Assembly (NCBI RefSeq): GCF_019711195.1
Contig: NZ_CP081299.1
Span: 3,162,001-3,226,000, forward strand
Direction: 5' to 3'
DNA from: Dyadobacter sp. NIV53
Lineage (GTDB): Bacteria > Bacteroidota > Bacteroidia > Cytophagales > Spirosomataceae
Length of the DNA stretch: 64,000 bases
A model generated the notes under the pieces. It was not told the origin of the DNA. It saw only the letters and a list, made by a program, of their open reading frames with translations, and made no database searches. The position numbers were made by a program, and so were the translations under genes. Positions 35,979 to 44,936 of the stretch are shown here, one piece after another (the stretch's first letter is position 1; the number at the start of each line of letters is the position of its first letter).

Positions 35979-37155
35979 GTGTTGGCCGTTTTTTGTATTG
36001 TTGTATAAAAATTGAATAGATCAGGGCTGCTCCTGCAAAACCGGCCATACAAAGAAATACAAATGGTAAGTTTTCTCTTTTATTTGCAAAAAGCGCTGCT
36101 GATAAAAATGCTCCCAGTCCAATTCCTGCTTCCAGACAAATAAACATGGTAGCCAAAGCCCGGCCACGGTTAAGGTCTCCACTTAAATCAACCGTCCAGG
36201 CTGAGAGTACAGGCGAAAGTATGCCCATTGATGCCCCAAAGAACGCGGCTCCTATCAAAAACGTGGTAACAGAACTGGCATATCCGGTAATGATCAAAGC
36301 CAGAATCAGTATGGAACATCCCGCAATAGTAACCGGAATCCGGCCATGCTTATCAGATATTTTACCAGCAGCAAGGCGAATCAGAATAGAAAACAAAGTA
36401 AATACCATGAAATACACCCCACGGTTCTGCAAACCGACATATCCGCTGAAATCAGGTACAAGTGTAACTACTGCACCATAACCGAAATATGCCAGAAAAG
36501 TAACAAATGCAGGATTGAACACATCCGGTTCAAAGATATCACGCCAGGTGATTTGAAATGCTTTAATAGACAAAGGCTCTTTTACTTTCAGTGTTTCTTT
36601 CATGTTCAGCAAGATCACAATAGAAAGCAGTGCAAACATGGAAGATGTATAAAAGAGCGCATTCAGTGAAAAGGACTGGCTGATCATACTCCCGACAGCA
36701 GGGCCAAAAGCGGATCCCAAGCCCATACACATACCATGAATACCCATTGCTTCCCCACGCCGGTTGGCCGGGACAATATCTGCAACATAAGCAGAAGTAC
36801 CGGTTGGTTTAAATCCTGTTGAAAAGCCATGAACCAGCCGCAATAACAAAAATGGCATGACTGTTGTAAAAACCGGATATAAAAAACCGCAGACGAAACA
36901 TACAATCGAGCCAACTGCCATAACCGGTACTCGTCCGATACGATCCGTAAGCCGGCCGCTGAAAGGGCGCGATAAACCGGCAGTCAATGTGAATAAACCA
37001 ATAATATATCCTTTATACTCCGCACCTCCCATAGCAGATAAATAGCTTGGAAGTTCCGGAATGAGCATATTAAAACTTGAAGAGAACAAAAATGAACTCA
37101 GGCCCAGTAACCAGAATTGTGTTGTGAATATTCCTTGAGAAGAAGTATTTTGCAT
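35968..37155 (-). CDS. Major facilitator superfamily transporter
   Basis: This 395-residue protein has twelve predicted transmembrane segments. The MFS signature between helices 2 and 3 is GRLTDRIGRVPVMAVGS (about 61-77), and a second copy-like segment is GKISDKHGRIPVTIAG in the C-terminal half. It is probably a drug or metabolite exporter. It is followed directly by the YigZ gene with overlapping ends. The substrate cannot be predicted from sequence alone. Confidence 0.9.
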   Translation of the reverse strand: MQNTSSQGIFTTQFWLLGLSSFLFSSSFNMLIPELPSYLSAMGGAEYKGYIIGLFTLTAGLSRPFSGRLTDRIGRVPVMAVGSIVCFVCGFLYPVFTTVMPFLLLRLVHGFSTGFKPTGTSAYVADIVPANRRGEAMGIHGMCMGLGSAFGPAVGSMISQSFSLNALFYTSSMFALLSIVILLNMKETLKVKEPLSIKAFQITWRDIFEPDVFNPAFVTFLAYFGYGAVVTLVPDFSGYVGLQNRGVYFMVFTLFSILIRLAAGKISDKHGRIPVTIAGCSILILALIITGYASSVTTFLIGAAFFGASMGILSPVLSAWTVDLSGDLNRGRALATMFICLEAGIGLGAFLSAALFANKRENLPFVFLCMAGFAGAALIYSIFIQQYKKRPTRVI

Positions 37156-37261
37156 TACGCAAAATTAGATAAAAGAAAGAAAGGTTTCGTGCAGAGCAGA
37201 AAAGATTTTAGAAGGATGGCATAAAAAAATCACTCTTCATCCTCTAATATCACCTGTATTA

Positions 37262-37411
37262 TCAGTATGAGGTTTTATTTTTTAAACCTTTCAAAACTTT
37301 TTTCGCTTCTTCTAATTTTTTAAGCACAAAAGGATCTGAACTATGGCTTTTTATATCCCGATCAACTTTTATTTCAAAAGTATTCGTTATCTTTTTCCCT
37401 ATTGATTTCAT
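37262..37411 (-). CDS. Small 49-residue basic protein downstream of DUF6934
   Basis: An ATG at 37411 opens a 49-codon frame, MKSIGKKITNTFEIKVDRDI onward, ending LKGLKNKTSY. It is lysine-rich and helical, with DPFVLKKLEEAKKVLKG in the second half. It lies 37 bp after the end of the DUF6934 gene on the same strand, so the two look like one unit. I recall similar small frames after DUF6934 genes in related genomes, but could not check this. Function is unknown. Confidence 0.55.
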   Translation of the reverse strand: MKSIGKKITNTFEIKVDRDIKSHSSDPFVLKKLEEAKKVLKGLKNKTSY

Positions 37412-37448
37412 AAGTTTAACATTATTTTAAAGTCATAATAAATGCTTC

Positions 37449-37856
37449 TTAATTGGTATTCTTGCTAAATACCTCTACTTCATTATCATATATACCTTGA
37501 ATCAGAAATTGTTCTTTCCAATTTTCTATTTCCTTACTAATAATAATTTGATAAAGCCGGGTTCGCGAAGGAGTACTTCCGCTGAAAAACAACGCTTTAT
37601 TATTATTTAGTTCAAAAAACACCAGAACCGTTTGTATAACAGTGGCTAATACTTATTCCATGTCCTGATTTCCACTTACAGACAGATCATTTAGCAATCC
37701 ATTTTCGTCAATATCTCCAAAAGCTAAATTATAAATATTTTCATTTATTGGAACATATTCAATTGCTTTACGGATTTTACGTCCATTAGAAATACTTTCA
37801 AAAGTAAAAGTGAGATAATCACCAGAAGTTTTATATGGATAAAATTTTTGCTTCAC
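37449..37856 (-). pseudogene. DUF6934 family protein with an in-frame stop
   Basis: A GTG at 37856 opens MKQKFYPYKTSGDYLTFTFE, and the frame reads to SGNQDME before a TAA at 37653-37655. The same frame continues past the stop as VLATVIQTVLVFFELNNNKA, FFSGSTPSRTRLYQIIIS and a C-terminus ending VFSKNTN at 37449. Both halves fit one 135-residue DUF6934-like protein. From memory, homologues have a residue such as Lys where the stop is. This is a nonsense mutation or a sequencing substitution. DUF6934 function is unknown. Confidence 0.7.
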
Positions 37857-37999
37857 TAAATGTGTGTGTTTTGTGTAAAATTACAAATTCAAAACATAGG
37901 AGTAGTAGGTTTATTAAATAACTAGTAACATTGTCTGCTTACTTTGCCTTTTTTCTTTTCCGCTTTGCGTGAAACCTTTCTTTCCCTTAATTTTAAAAA

Positions 38000-38944
38000 A
38001 TGGTACGTATATTTTATAAAGAAGGGCGTTTGATCAAACGTGAAAATGACATTCGGGAACTTGGCAAGGTAAAAAATCTGGTTTGGGTTGATTTACAGTC
38101 GCCTTCTGCCGAAGAAGAAGAATGGGTGGAAAACAAATGTGATATCAGTTTTCAAACACCACAGGAAATTGTAGAGATTGAAAGCAGTTCACGTTTTTTT
38201 GAGCAGAATGATACTATAAATGCAAACTCCAACTTTCTGAAAATTGATCAGAGTGGGTATGAAACTTATCCGGTTTCATTTATTCTTAATAAAAATGTCC
38301 TTTTTACTTACCGCCGTGGTGATTCCAAAACTTTTGCTGATGCAGTAAAAAAGATGAAAGTAAGTCCTGATACCTTTCACAATGGAGTCGACTTTATGCT
38401 TTTACTTCTGGAAACGCGGATTGAAGCAGATGCGGATTCACTGGAGGCAATTTCAAAGGATATTTCAGCTATCAGTAAGGACCTCAATCATGAGCAAAGG
38501 GCAAGGCAGGAAGTACTGATCCGTATCAGTGGTCTGCAGGAAATAACGATGATGCTGCGGGAAACAAGTATTGACAAACAACGTGTGCTCTCAGGCATTT
38601 TACGTAGCCAATACTTTCCGGAAGACAGAAAAGAACATTTAAGAATTATTCTGAAAGACATTAGTTCACTGCTGGAATACACAACGTTTAACTTTGAGCG
38701 GCTCGAATATCTTCAGAACACTTTTATGGGTCTGATCAATCTGGAACAAAGCCAGGTAATTAAGATATTTACCGTAGTAACAATTATCTTCATGCCGCCA
38801 ACGCTCATTGCAGGAATTTTTGGTATGAATTACAATCATATTCCCTCCACCGGTGAACCATGGGGATTCTGGGTTTCGCTTTTGCTCATGCTTTTGTCCT
38901 CACTGGTAGTACTTTGGTTTTTCAGGAGGAAGCGCTGGATTTAA
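38000..38944 (+). CDS. CorA-family magnesium transporter
   Basis: This 314-residue protein is a CorA-type divalent-cation channel. It has a large cytoplasmic N-terminal domain with long helices (about 1-250) and two C-terminal transmembrane segments: the first around VIKIFTVVTIIFMPPTLIAG and the second around PWGFWVSLLLMLLSSLVVLW. The selectivity motif GMN stands right after the first segment in FGMNYNHIP. A basic tail, RRKRWI, ends the protein. The gene is monocistronic. Mg2+ is the likely cargo, with Co2+ or Ni2+ possible. Confidence 0.92.
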   Translation: MVRIFYKEGRLIKRENDIRELGKVKNLVWVDLQSPSAEEEEWVENKCDISFQTPQEIVEIESSSRFFEQNDTINANSNFLKIDQSGYETYPVSFILNKNVLFTYRRGDSKTFADAVKKMKVSPDTFHNGVDFMLLLLETRIEADADSLEAISKDISAISKDLNHEQRARQEVLIRISGLQEITMMLRETSIDKQRVLSGILRSQYFPEDRKEHLRIILKDISSLLEYTTFNFERLEYLQNTFMGLINLEQSQVIKIFTVVTIIFMPPTLIAGIFGMNYNHIPSTGEPWGFWVSLLLMLLSSLVVLWFFRRKRWI

Positions 38945-39087
38945 AAGTTTAAATAAAGATTTTTAACGCAATAGACGCTAAGGATTTCGCAATGGGCGCA
39001 AAACCCTTAATGGTGAACAATCCGTAACAAAAATTGCCTTTTTGAATTACGTTGGGCTAAATTAGATTACTATTATTTCAGTTATAC

Positions 39088-39663
39088 ATGAATACGATTA
39101 TTCCGGATCAACAAGCTATACAATTTGACATTGCACGTACCGAAGAAGATTTACACCAGATTCTCAGTCTTCAAAAATTGAATTTAAAGAATGAAATTTC
39201 TGATGAAACTAAAAAAGAACAGGGCTTTCTGACGGTCAATCACAAGATTGAAGAATTAATACTAATGCAGCAAAGTACGCCTCAGATCGTTGCCAGAGCA
39301 AATGGCCGGATCGTTGCATTTGCATTGGGCATGCTTCCGGAATTGGGAAAACTAATTTCTGATCTGCAACCGATGTTTACCTTACTGGAAGGATTAAACT
39401 GGCATTCTGTAAAGCTGCCAGCTTACCGGTATTACATTATGGGGCAGGTTTGTGTTGATGTCAATTTTCGCGGACAAGGCGTTTTTGATCAGCTGTATCA
39501 GAAGCATAAAGAAGTTTACAGTACTGAATATGACCTGTGTATCACAGAAATTTCAACATCAAATACAAGATCCCAGCGTGCTCACGAACGTGTTGGTTTT
39601 GAAACAATACATACCCATCTGGATCATGTAGACGAATGGAATGTAGTTGTCTGGGAATTTTAA
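39088..39663 (+). CDS. GNAT-family N-acetyltransferase
   Basis: This 191-residue protein has the GNAT fold. The acetyl-CoA loop is VDVNFRGQGVFDQLYQKHKE (about 129-148, with R-G-Q-G). The downstream motif is TEISTSNTRSQRAHERVGFE, where the NxRSxxxxExxGFE pattern is typical. The substrate is unknown. It ends 10 bp before a convergent glycosyltransferase gene. No operon partner is visible. Confidence 0.88.
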   Translation: MNTIIPDQQAIQFDIARTEEDLHQILSLQKLNLKNEISDETKKEQGFLTVNHKIEELILMQQSTPQIVARANGRIVAFALGMLPELGKLISDLQPMFTLLEGLNWHSVKLPAYRYYIMGQVCVDVNFRGQGVFDQLYQKHKEVYSTEYDLCITEISTSNTRSQRAHERVGFETIHTHLDHVDEWNVVVWEF

Positions 39664-39673
39664 GATCAAAAAA

Positions 39674-40552
39674 CTAAAAAGTACCTCTTATCCTTTTAAC
39701 AAGATTCTTTAAGCGTATTGGCAATGGAATATCCAGTTCGCTTAAAGGGCCATCATAAACTTTTCCTTTTTTCAGGTAATATCTGGAAAAGGTACCTGAG
39801 GTCAAACCCCATTTGTTGATAAATGTATAGTAACCATTATTTTTTTTAACCCGTTTCACCGATGTTGAACCGAAATGATACACACGGCTTTCACTGACAC
39901 CCTTAAAAATCCGGATTCCCATTTTCCATAATTTCATGGAAAAATCCGGGTCTGAATACATTCCCGGTGAAAATTCAATACTATAACCACCTATTGTATC
40001 CCAAACATCTTTATGCACTACATTAGGCGGCCAGGTTGCTCCCTGCCAATCCTGCATCGGCAATTTATTAAATTCTTTAAGCAACCTGTCTTCCTGAAAC
40101 GAAGAAGTATCACATCCGAAATCTCCTTTGATCGAGCAGCTGCTTTGCGGAAAAGCTTCAATGGCGGTTCCGGAAATAAAAAACTGATTGTGACCTATAT
40201 TTTTTATTTCCTCATATATATTTTTATCCCAGTCCGGGCATACATACATATCATCATTTAAATACAAAATGTAATCAGTAACTGCCAGTGTAGCAGACGT
40301 GTTCAGTGCATAACATACCCCGATATTCTGCTTACTTGAAGAGTAATCAATGTCTTCCTGTTCCTTCACCCATTCCAGTGTGCCATCAATGCCTTCGTTT
40401 ACATGTACAATGATCTGGTGTTTGAAACTCGAATTTTTCCTGATACTTGAAATACATAGTTTAAGGTACGCCAGATTATTCCACGAAGGAATCAGTATTG
40501 AAAACAGATAGTCATTTTTTTTACGTGACCTGGTTACTTTTTCTTCAATCAT
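39674..40552 (-). CDS. Glycosyltransferase family 2
   Basis: This 292-residue GT-A enzyme has an N-terminal SILIPSWNNLAYLKLCISSI sugar-nucleotide domain. The metal-binding aspartates are in YLNDDMYVCPDWD (about 97). The segment PGMYSDPDFSMKLWKMGI, with a possible catalytic Asp, follows. It probably transfers sugars in lipopolysaccharide or exopolysaccharide synthesis. A second GT2 gene lies 70 bp upstream on the same strand, so they may form a small surface-polysaccharide pair. Confidence 0.87.
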   Translation of the reverse strand: MIEEKVTRSRKKNDYLFSILIPSWNNLAYLKLCISSIRKNSSFKHQIIVHVNEGIDGTLEWVKEQEDIDYSSSKQNIGVCYALNTSATLAVTDYILYLNDDMYVCPDWDKNIYEEIKNIGHNQFFISGTAIEAFPQSSCSIKGDFGCDTSSFQEDRLLKEFNKLPMQDWQGATWPPNVVHKDVWDTIGGYSIEFSPGMYSDPDFSMKLWKMGIRIFKGVSESRVYHFGSTSVKRVKKNNGYYTFINKWGLTSGTFSRYYLKKGKVYDGPLSELDIPLPIRLKNLVKRIRGTF

Positions 40553-40622
40553 CAGCGGGTTACCTTTAATCAGTATGTAATAACAGAATTTTACAGCTAT
40601 CTGCGATTTCCATATTAAAACA

Positions 40623-41573
40623 TTATTCTATTTTAAAAAACATTTTCATGCAAAATAACCACCTGCGTAATTCTTTACGTTTTTTATAGGCCGTGATTTC
40701 TTTCCTATACCTGAAAAAAATTATCATTCTCGTAAAGTTATGACGCAAAGAAAAATTCTGATAGCTTTTGTGTAATGAATAAAAAACTTTTTTTATCTCC
40801 GGCAAACTGTCCGGACATTTTTCATACATCATTTTCATCCGCTCTCTGATTATTTCGTTGCGGCTCTCCTTTGTTATTTTTTTCTTCCGGGTTGCTTTGG
40901 TACCACCAGAATTAACACCTATTACATTTCCACCATGCTGCCGGTACAAAACCAAAACTTCATCAACAAATTTTATCGGGCTAAAAAGCGTAGATACAAA
41001 CCCAATCCAATAGTCGTGCGTAACAATCACGGGCAATGGCAAACTCTGTTCTATCACTTCTCTTTTTACGAGCATCGCATGCCCCGAAGCCGTGCCTCCA
41101 ACCACATAATTTAATGGCGTCCAGAAATCCAGTAAATTTTTAAGATCCGTCAGTTTTATTCCCAAACTTTCCCCATCTGCACCTATCAGCTCTGAATTAC
41201 AATAGACCATTGCATGTTCACCTTTTTCTTTCATGAGGATACTTATTTTTTCCGGAAGCCATATATCATCCTGATCGCTCAATGCGATATAGTCTCCCTT
41301 ACAAAGCAACAGGCCCTTTTGAAAATTTTTAATATAGCCCAAATTTTTCTCCGCCTTATAAACACAGATATTTGGGTAGGATGCAGCATACCGTTCCAGT
41401 ATTGCAATTGTACCGTCATTTGATGCGTCGTCTACAATGACAATTTCCAGATTCGGATATGTCTGATTAACAATACTGTCTAGTTGTTCACGCAGAAACC
41501 GCTCTCCGTTGTATGTTGCCACAACGATTGATACAAGCTGCAATTGTAAGGATTCTTTAGCCTGGACAATCAT
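40623..41573 (-). CDS. Glycosyltransferase family 2, rhamnosyltransferase-like
   Basis: This 316-residue GT2 protein has the strong start SIVVATYNGERFLREQLDSI, the DxD-type metal site in IALSDQDDIWLPEKI (about 95) and the GT2 acid loop VIVDDASNDGT (about 46-56). The pattern SDQDDIW is common in rhamnosyl- and other polysaccharide transferases. The C-terminus is basic and helical. It lies upstream of the other GT2 gene on the same strand. Confidence 0.88.
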   Translation of the reverse strand: MIVQAKESLQLQLVSIVVATYNGERFLREQLDSIVNQTYPNLEIVIVDDASNDGTIAILERYAASYPNICVYKAEKNLGYIKNFQKGLLLCKGDYIALSDQDDIWLPEKISILMKEKGEHAMVYCNSELIGADGESLGIKLTDLKNLLDFWTPLNYVVGGTASGHAMLVKREVIEQSLPLPVIVTHDYWIGFVSTLFSPIKFVDEVLVLYRQHGGNVIGVNSGGTKATRKKKITKESRNEIIRERMKMMYEKCPDSLPEIKKVFYSLHKSYQNFSLRHNFTRMIIFFRYRKEITAYKKRKELRRWLFCMKMFFKIE

Positions 41574-41756
41574 TTTAAAGATTAGAATTAAATTATAATA
41601 TTATTTATTATACGTAAGAATTTTTCTAAACAAGATTGATTTCTATTTGAGATTGTAGTTCAAAGCATGTAGATTTGTTATCCTTCAAACCTGAACTTTC
41701 TGATAGGGACGGTTGTAAAATTACTAAATCTGATCCAAGTAAATAATTAAATTAGT

Positions 41757-42778
41757 ATGTCACAAGAGCTTACCAATCAAGGGAACCTGCCGCAGGATCG
41801 CCTGCCGGAACCTTTGTTGATAGAAGACCCATTGCGCTTCGTTTTATTTCCGATCAAACATGGAGATATATGGGAAATGTACAAACGTCATGAGGCCTCA
41901 TTCTGGACTGCCGAAGAAATAGATCTGTCTCAGGATCAAAAGGATTGGGACAATCTAAATGATGGCGAACGTCATTTTATATCACATGTCCTGGCTTTTT
42001 CGCTGCTTCTGACGGAATTGTAAATGAAAATCTTGCTGTTAATTTTCTGAGTGAAGTACAGTATGCCGAAGCAAAATGTTTCTATGGTTTCCAGATAGCT
42101 ATGGAAAATATCCATTCCGAAACTTATTCTCTGCTGATTGACACATACATTAAAGATCCTAATGAAAAAGATCATTTGCTACGTGCTATTGATACGATTC
42201 CATGTGTGCAGAAAAAAGCTGAATGGGCTTTAAAATGGATTAACAGCCCGGTTTTTGCTGAACGTATCATTGCATTTGCTGCGGTAGAAGGAATTTTCTT
42301 TTCAGGTTCTTTCTGCTCTATTTTCTGGCTGAAAAAACGTGGATTAATGCCGGGACTTTCTTTCTCTAACGAGCTGATTTCCCGCGATGAAGGTTTGCAT
42401 TGTGAATTTGCGTGCCTGCTTTATACACGTCATATTGTTAATCAGCTTCCTCAGGAACGTGTGATTGAAATTATGCTGGATGCGGTAGCAATTGAAAAAG
42501 AATTTGTTACAGATTCTCTGCCGGTTTCACTGATCGGGATGAATGCTGAGCTTATGAACCAATACATTGAATACATTGCCGATTTCTGGCTTGAAAGACT
42601 GGGCTGCCCAAAACAATTCGGTTCTGCCAATCCTTTTGATTTTATGGAATTAATATCACTTCCGGGTAAAACCAACTTCTTCGAAAAACGTGTTGGGGAA
42701 TATCAGAAAGCCGGTGTAATGAGTGGACTGAACGATAAAGATTCAGGACATAAAATTTCCTTTGACTCTGATTTTTAA
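41757..42778 (+). CDS. nrdB: Ribonucleotide reductase class Ia beta subunit (frame broken at a five-T run)
   Basis: This is the radical-bearing R2 subunit, 340 residues when read through. Marks are FWTAEEIDLSQDQKDW, DGERHFISHVLAF, then in the second frame ENLAVNFLSEVQYAEAKCFY and AMENIHSETYSLLIDTYIKD. These resemble the eukaryote-like class Ia group. The reading stops at 42023. One more T in the five-T run 41996-42000 would give LAFFAASDGIVNE, the family's normal text, and continue to 42778. No nrdA is in the window. NrdB is normally essential, so the lesion is probably a sequencing deletion. Confidence 0.9.
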
Positions 42779-42784
42779 TGACTT

Positions 42785-42813
42785 TTAGCGATTAGCAAAA
42801 TGCTAATCGCTAA
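42785..42813. terminator. Two-way terminator hairpin between nrdB and recX
   Basis: TTAGCGATTAGCA (42785-42797) pairs perfectly over 13 bp with 42801-42813 around an AAA loop, with T-rich flanks on both sides. It spans the recX stop codon at 42803, so it can end transcripts of both convergent genes. Confidence 0.85.
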
Positions 42814-43261
42814 TTTCTTCAATTGCCTTCCAGATCAGCTCGCTTTCATAGCCTTTTCCCATAGCATATCTTGCCAGTTTTTGTTTGAGTTTAAATTTAT
42901 CGGTTTCTGTCCGGTCAAGTAATGTTTTCTTTTTGGTTAAAAGCTCCTTCAATCCTTCCTTGTAGGCTTGATCCCCTATTTCTTTCATTCCCTTTTCTAT
43001 GCTGTATTCGCTCAACCCACGGCGGTGCAGCTCCTGTTTAATTTTCATCCGGCCCCAGTTTTTCATTCTGAACTTTCCACCGGCATAAGTTTTCGCAAAT
43101 CTTTCTTCGCTCAGGTAGTTTAAAGAGATCAATTCGGCAATAATTTCATCTGCTTCTTCTCCCCAAACATCCCATTTTTTTAACCGAAGCCTTACCTCGT
43201 CCTGGGTACGCTCCTGATAAGCACAATAAGAAGCTGCTTTTTGAAGAATAAGACGGTCCAT
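42803..43261 (-). CDS. recX: RecX regulatory protein
   Basis: This 152-residue protein matches RecX, an inhibitor and modulator of RecA filament growth. It has three-helix repeat units: an N-terminal unit with YCAYQERTQDEVRLRLKKWD, a middle one with YLSEERFAKTYAGGKFRMKN and WGRMKIKQELHRRGLSEYSI, and a C-terminal one with AMGKGYESELIWKAIEEISD. Length is normal. recA is not in the window. The gene is convergent with nrdB, with a shared terminator. Confidence 0.9.
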   Translation of the reverse strand: MDRLILQKAASYCAYQERTQDEVRLRLKKWDVWGEEADEIIAELISLNYLSEERFAKTYAGGKFRMKNWGRMKIKQELHRRGLSEYSIEKGMKEIGDQAYKEGLKELLTKKKTLLDRTETDKFKLKQKLARYAMGKGYESELIWKAIEEISD

Positions 43262-43326
43262 CAGAGTTTGATATTAAATATTGTTAACATGATGCAAGAT
43301 TAAAGAAAATATCAATGATGAATAAC

Positions 43327-43334
43327 TATTTTTG
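43327..43334 (+). promoter_or_regulatory. Candidate -7 promoter box before the phosphoesterase gene
   Basis: TATTTTTG matches TAnnTTTG, 37 bp before the ATG at 43372. No matching -33 element is clear, so this is weak support. Confidence 0.35.
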
Positions 43335-43371
43335 ACGGAACATAATATCCTAATCCGAGATCTGAAAGCAA

Positions 43372-44184
43372 ATGATTTTTAAAAGACGTTCATTTTTGAA
43401 GTTGCTGCCTGTTTTGTCTGGTGTTCCATATCTGGCCAGTTCAGAAATAGTTAATCCGGCTGCAAAAATTTCAATGCGGTTTATTGTTGCTTCTGACGGC
43501 CATTACGGCCAGCCTGATACAGATTATAAAACTTTTCATTCTGATCTGATCGGCTGGGTCAACAGGGAAAAGCTGCAAAAAGGAGTGGATTTTGTTTTTT
43601 TTAACGGAGATATGATTCACGACGATCCTACATTGTATTACGACCTTAAAACGATGCTTGCCAATTTACACGTTCCTTACTTTGTAAGCAGGGGAAACCA
43701 TGATAAAGTTGGTTTGGATGTGTGGCAAAGTACATGGGGATATGGCACCAATCATAGCTTTGCAAAAGGCGAATATGCATTTGTGGTAGGAGATACTTCC
43801 AATGAAAAAGGAGAATACCTTTGTCCGGATATTAACTGGATGCGTAATGAAATAGCAAAGTATAGCGATAAAAAAGGCATTTTTGTTTTCCTGCACATTA
43901 CGCCGGCAAAATGGACACCAAATGGTGTTGACTGTAAGGAAGTTGTCGAATTATTTGAAAACACGCCTAATGTAAAAGCTATTTTTAACGGACACGATCA
44001 TGATCAGGATAGTAAAAAACAGAATGGCAAAAAACCATATTTCTTCGACGGGCACTTTGGCGGAAACTGGGGCACTTCATACAAAGGTTACCGCATCGTT
44101 GAAATTTATGAAGACCATACCTGGCAGACTTATCAATACAACCCAACGGCTGCACCGGTATTAAATTCATTTACAGGGAAATAA
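43372..44184 (+). CDS. Calcineurin-like metallophosphoesterase, Tat-exported
   Basis: This 270-residue protein starts with a twin-arginine-like signal (FKRRSFLKLLP). Metal-site motifs in order are DGHYGQ (D-x-H type), FFNGDMIHDD, SRGNHDKVG, FLHITPAKW and FNGHDHDQD, as in calcineurin-like phosphoesterases. It is therefore a periplasmic or surface phosphatase or phosphodiesterase with a two-metal site. The substrate is unknown. It converges on a Uma2 gene with a hairpin between the ends. Confidence 0.9.
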   Translation: MIFKRRSFLKLLPVLSGVPYLASSEIVNPAAKISMRFIVASDGHYGQPDTDYKTFHSDLIGWVNREKLQKGVDFVFFNGDMIHDDPTLYYDLKTMLANLHVPYFVSRGNHDKVGLDVWQSTWGYGTNHSFAKGEYAFVVGDTSNEKGEYLCPDINWMRNEIAKYSDKKGIFVFLHITPAKWTPNGVDCKEVVELFENTPNVKAIFNGHDHDQDSKKQNGKKPYFFDGHFGGNWGTSYKGYRIVEIYEDHTWQTYQYNPTAAPVLNSFTGK

Positions 44185-44187
44185 AAA

Positions 44188-44207
44188 CCCTGGGCCGGAA
44201 CCCAGGG
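44188..44207. terminator. Hairpin between phosphoesterase and Uma2 genes
   Basis: CCCTGGG (44188-44194) pairs with CCCAGGG (44201-44207) around a six-base loop. It lies directly after the phosphoesterase stop and before the convergent Uma2 stop. There is only a modest A/T run on each side. Confidence 0.6.
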
Positions 44208-44211
44208 CGAA

Positions 44212-44844
44212 TTATTCTTCAAAAATATCTTTAACTCCAATTTTAAAACCTTTTCTTACTTCTGCTTTCAATATTCCTTCCCGGAGTTTTTGCGCTAACT
44301 GAAACTGCTTTTGATCTAGCAAATACTGTTCAACTGAGAGATTTTCAGGATCAACAATCCAATATTCCTTTATACCGTGAAGAGCGTAATCTGTCATTTT
44401 GATGCCATAATCACGATCTTTTGTGCTTTCAGAAAGAATCTCTATAATGAAATCAGGAGGTGGAAATGCAGACTGGGTTTTACCGAAATTTTCAGCCTGG
44501 CCTTTCAGCCAAAAACAGATATCAGGTTCATAATCATTTCGGGTTAACCGGATCATTACTTTTTCGATTCCCACTTTTCCCAGATTATTTTCCTTTACAA
44601 ATGGTAGTAACCGGGTTAGAATATTAGAAGATGCCATCCAGTGTCTGCCATATATGGGTGAGTGGTATATGATTTCACCTAATATAAATTCAGCTTTCCG
44701 ATTCTCATCGACCTCTGCCCAAAAAGTATGGCGCCGGATTTGTTCTTCACGCCAAATACCTTCAAGCTCGTCCAGCAAGCTTCTAAGGTCAGGGATCTTT
44801 AACAATTCGTCTCTTACATTCATACTTTCATTTAATGGCTTCAT
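44212..44844 (-). CDS. Uma2-family (PD-(D/E)XK-like) endonuclease-fold protein
   Basis: This 210-residue Uma2 protein has a restriction-endonuclease-like core. The acidic and lysine residues are seen in DYEPDICFWLK (PDI motif, about 110), PPDFIIEILSESTKDRDYGI (ExxSxST segment, about 135) and KMTDYALHGIKEYWIVDPE. Uma2 genes are common and expanded in Cytophagales; their target is unknown. The first ATG at 44844 is used, but MNVRDELL eight codons later also fits. A second Uma2 copy at 48.3-48.6 kb is a remnant. Confidence 0.86.
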   Translation of the reverse strand: MKPLNESMNVRDELLKIPDLRSLLDELEGIWREEQIRRHTFWAEVDENRKAEFILGEIIYHSPIYGRHWMASSNILTRLLPFVKENNLGKVGIEKVMIRLTRNDYEPDICFWLKGQAENFGKTQSAFPPPDFIIEILSESTKDRDYGIKMTDYALHGIKEYWIVDPENLSVEQYLLDQKQFQLAQKLREGILKAEVRKGFKIGVKDIFEE

Positions 44845-44936
44845 AATATGTCGAACCGGAAAACATTAAATCTAAGTTACACAATCCAAAAGGATCCGAC
44901 AAACCTGCTTTTGAAATCATACGTCAAGCGTCCGCC

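Noticed and set aside
38945..39030. Sequence like AACGCAATAGACGCTAAGG and TTCGCAATGGGCGC after corA
   Set aside because: It resembles a common Cytophagales intergenic phrase, but here it is a single unpaired copy with no clear structure.
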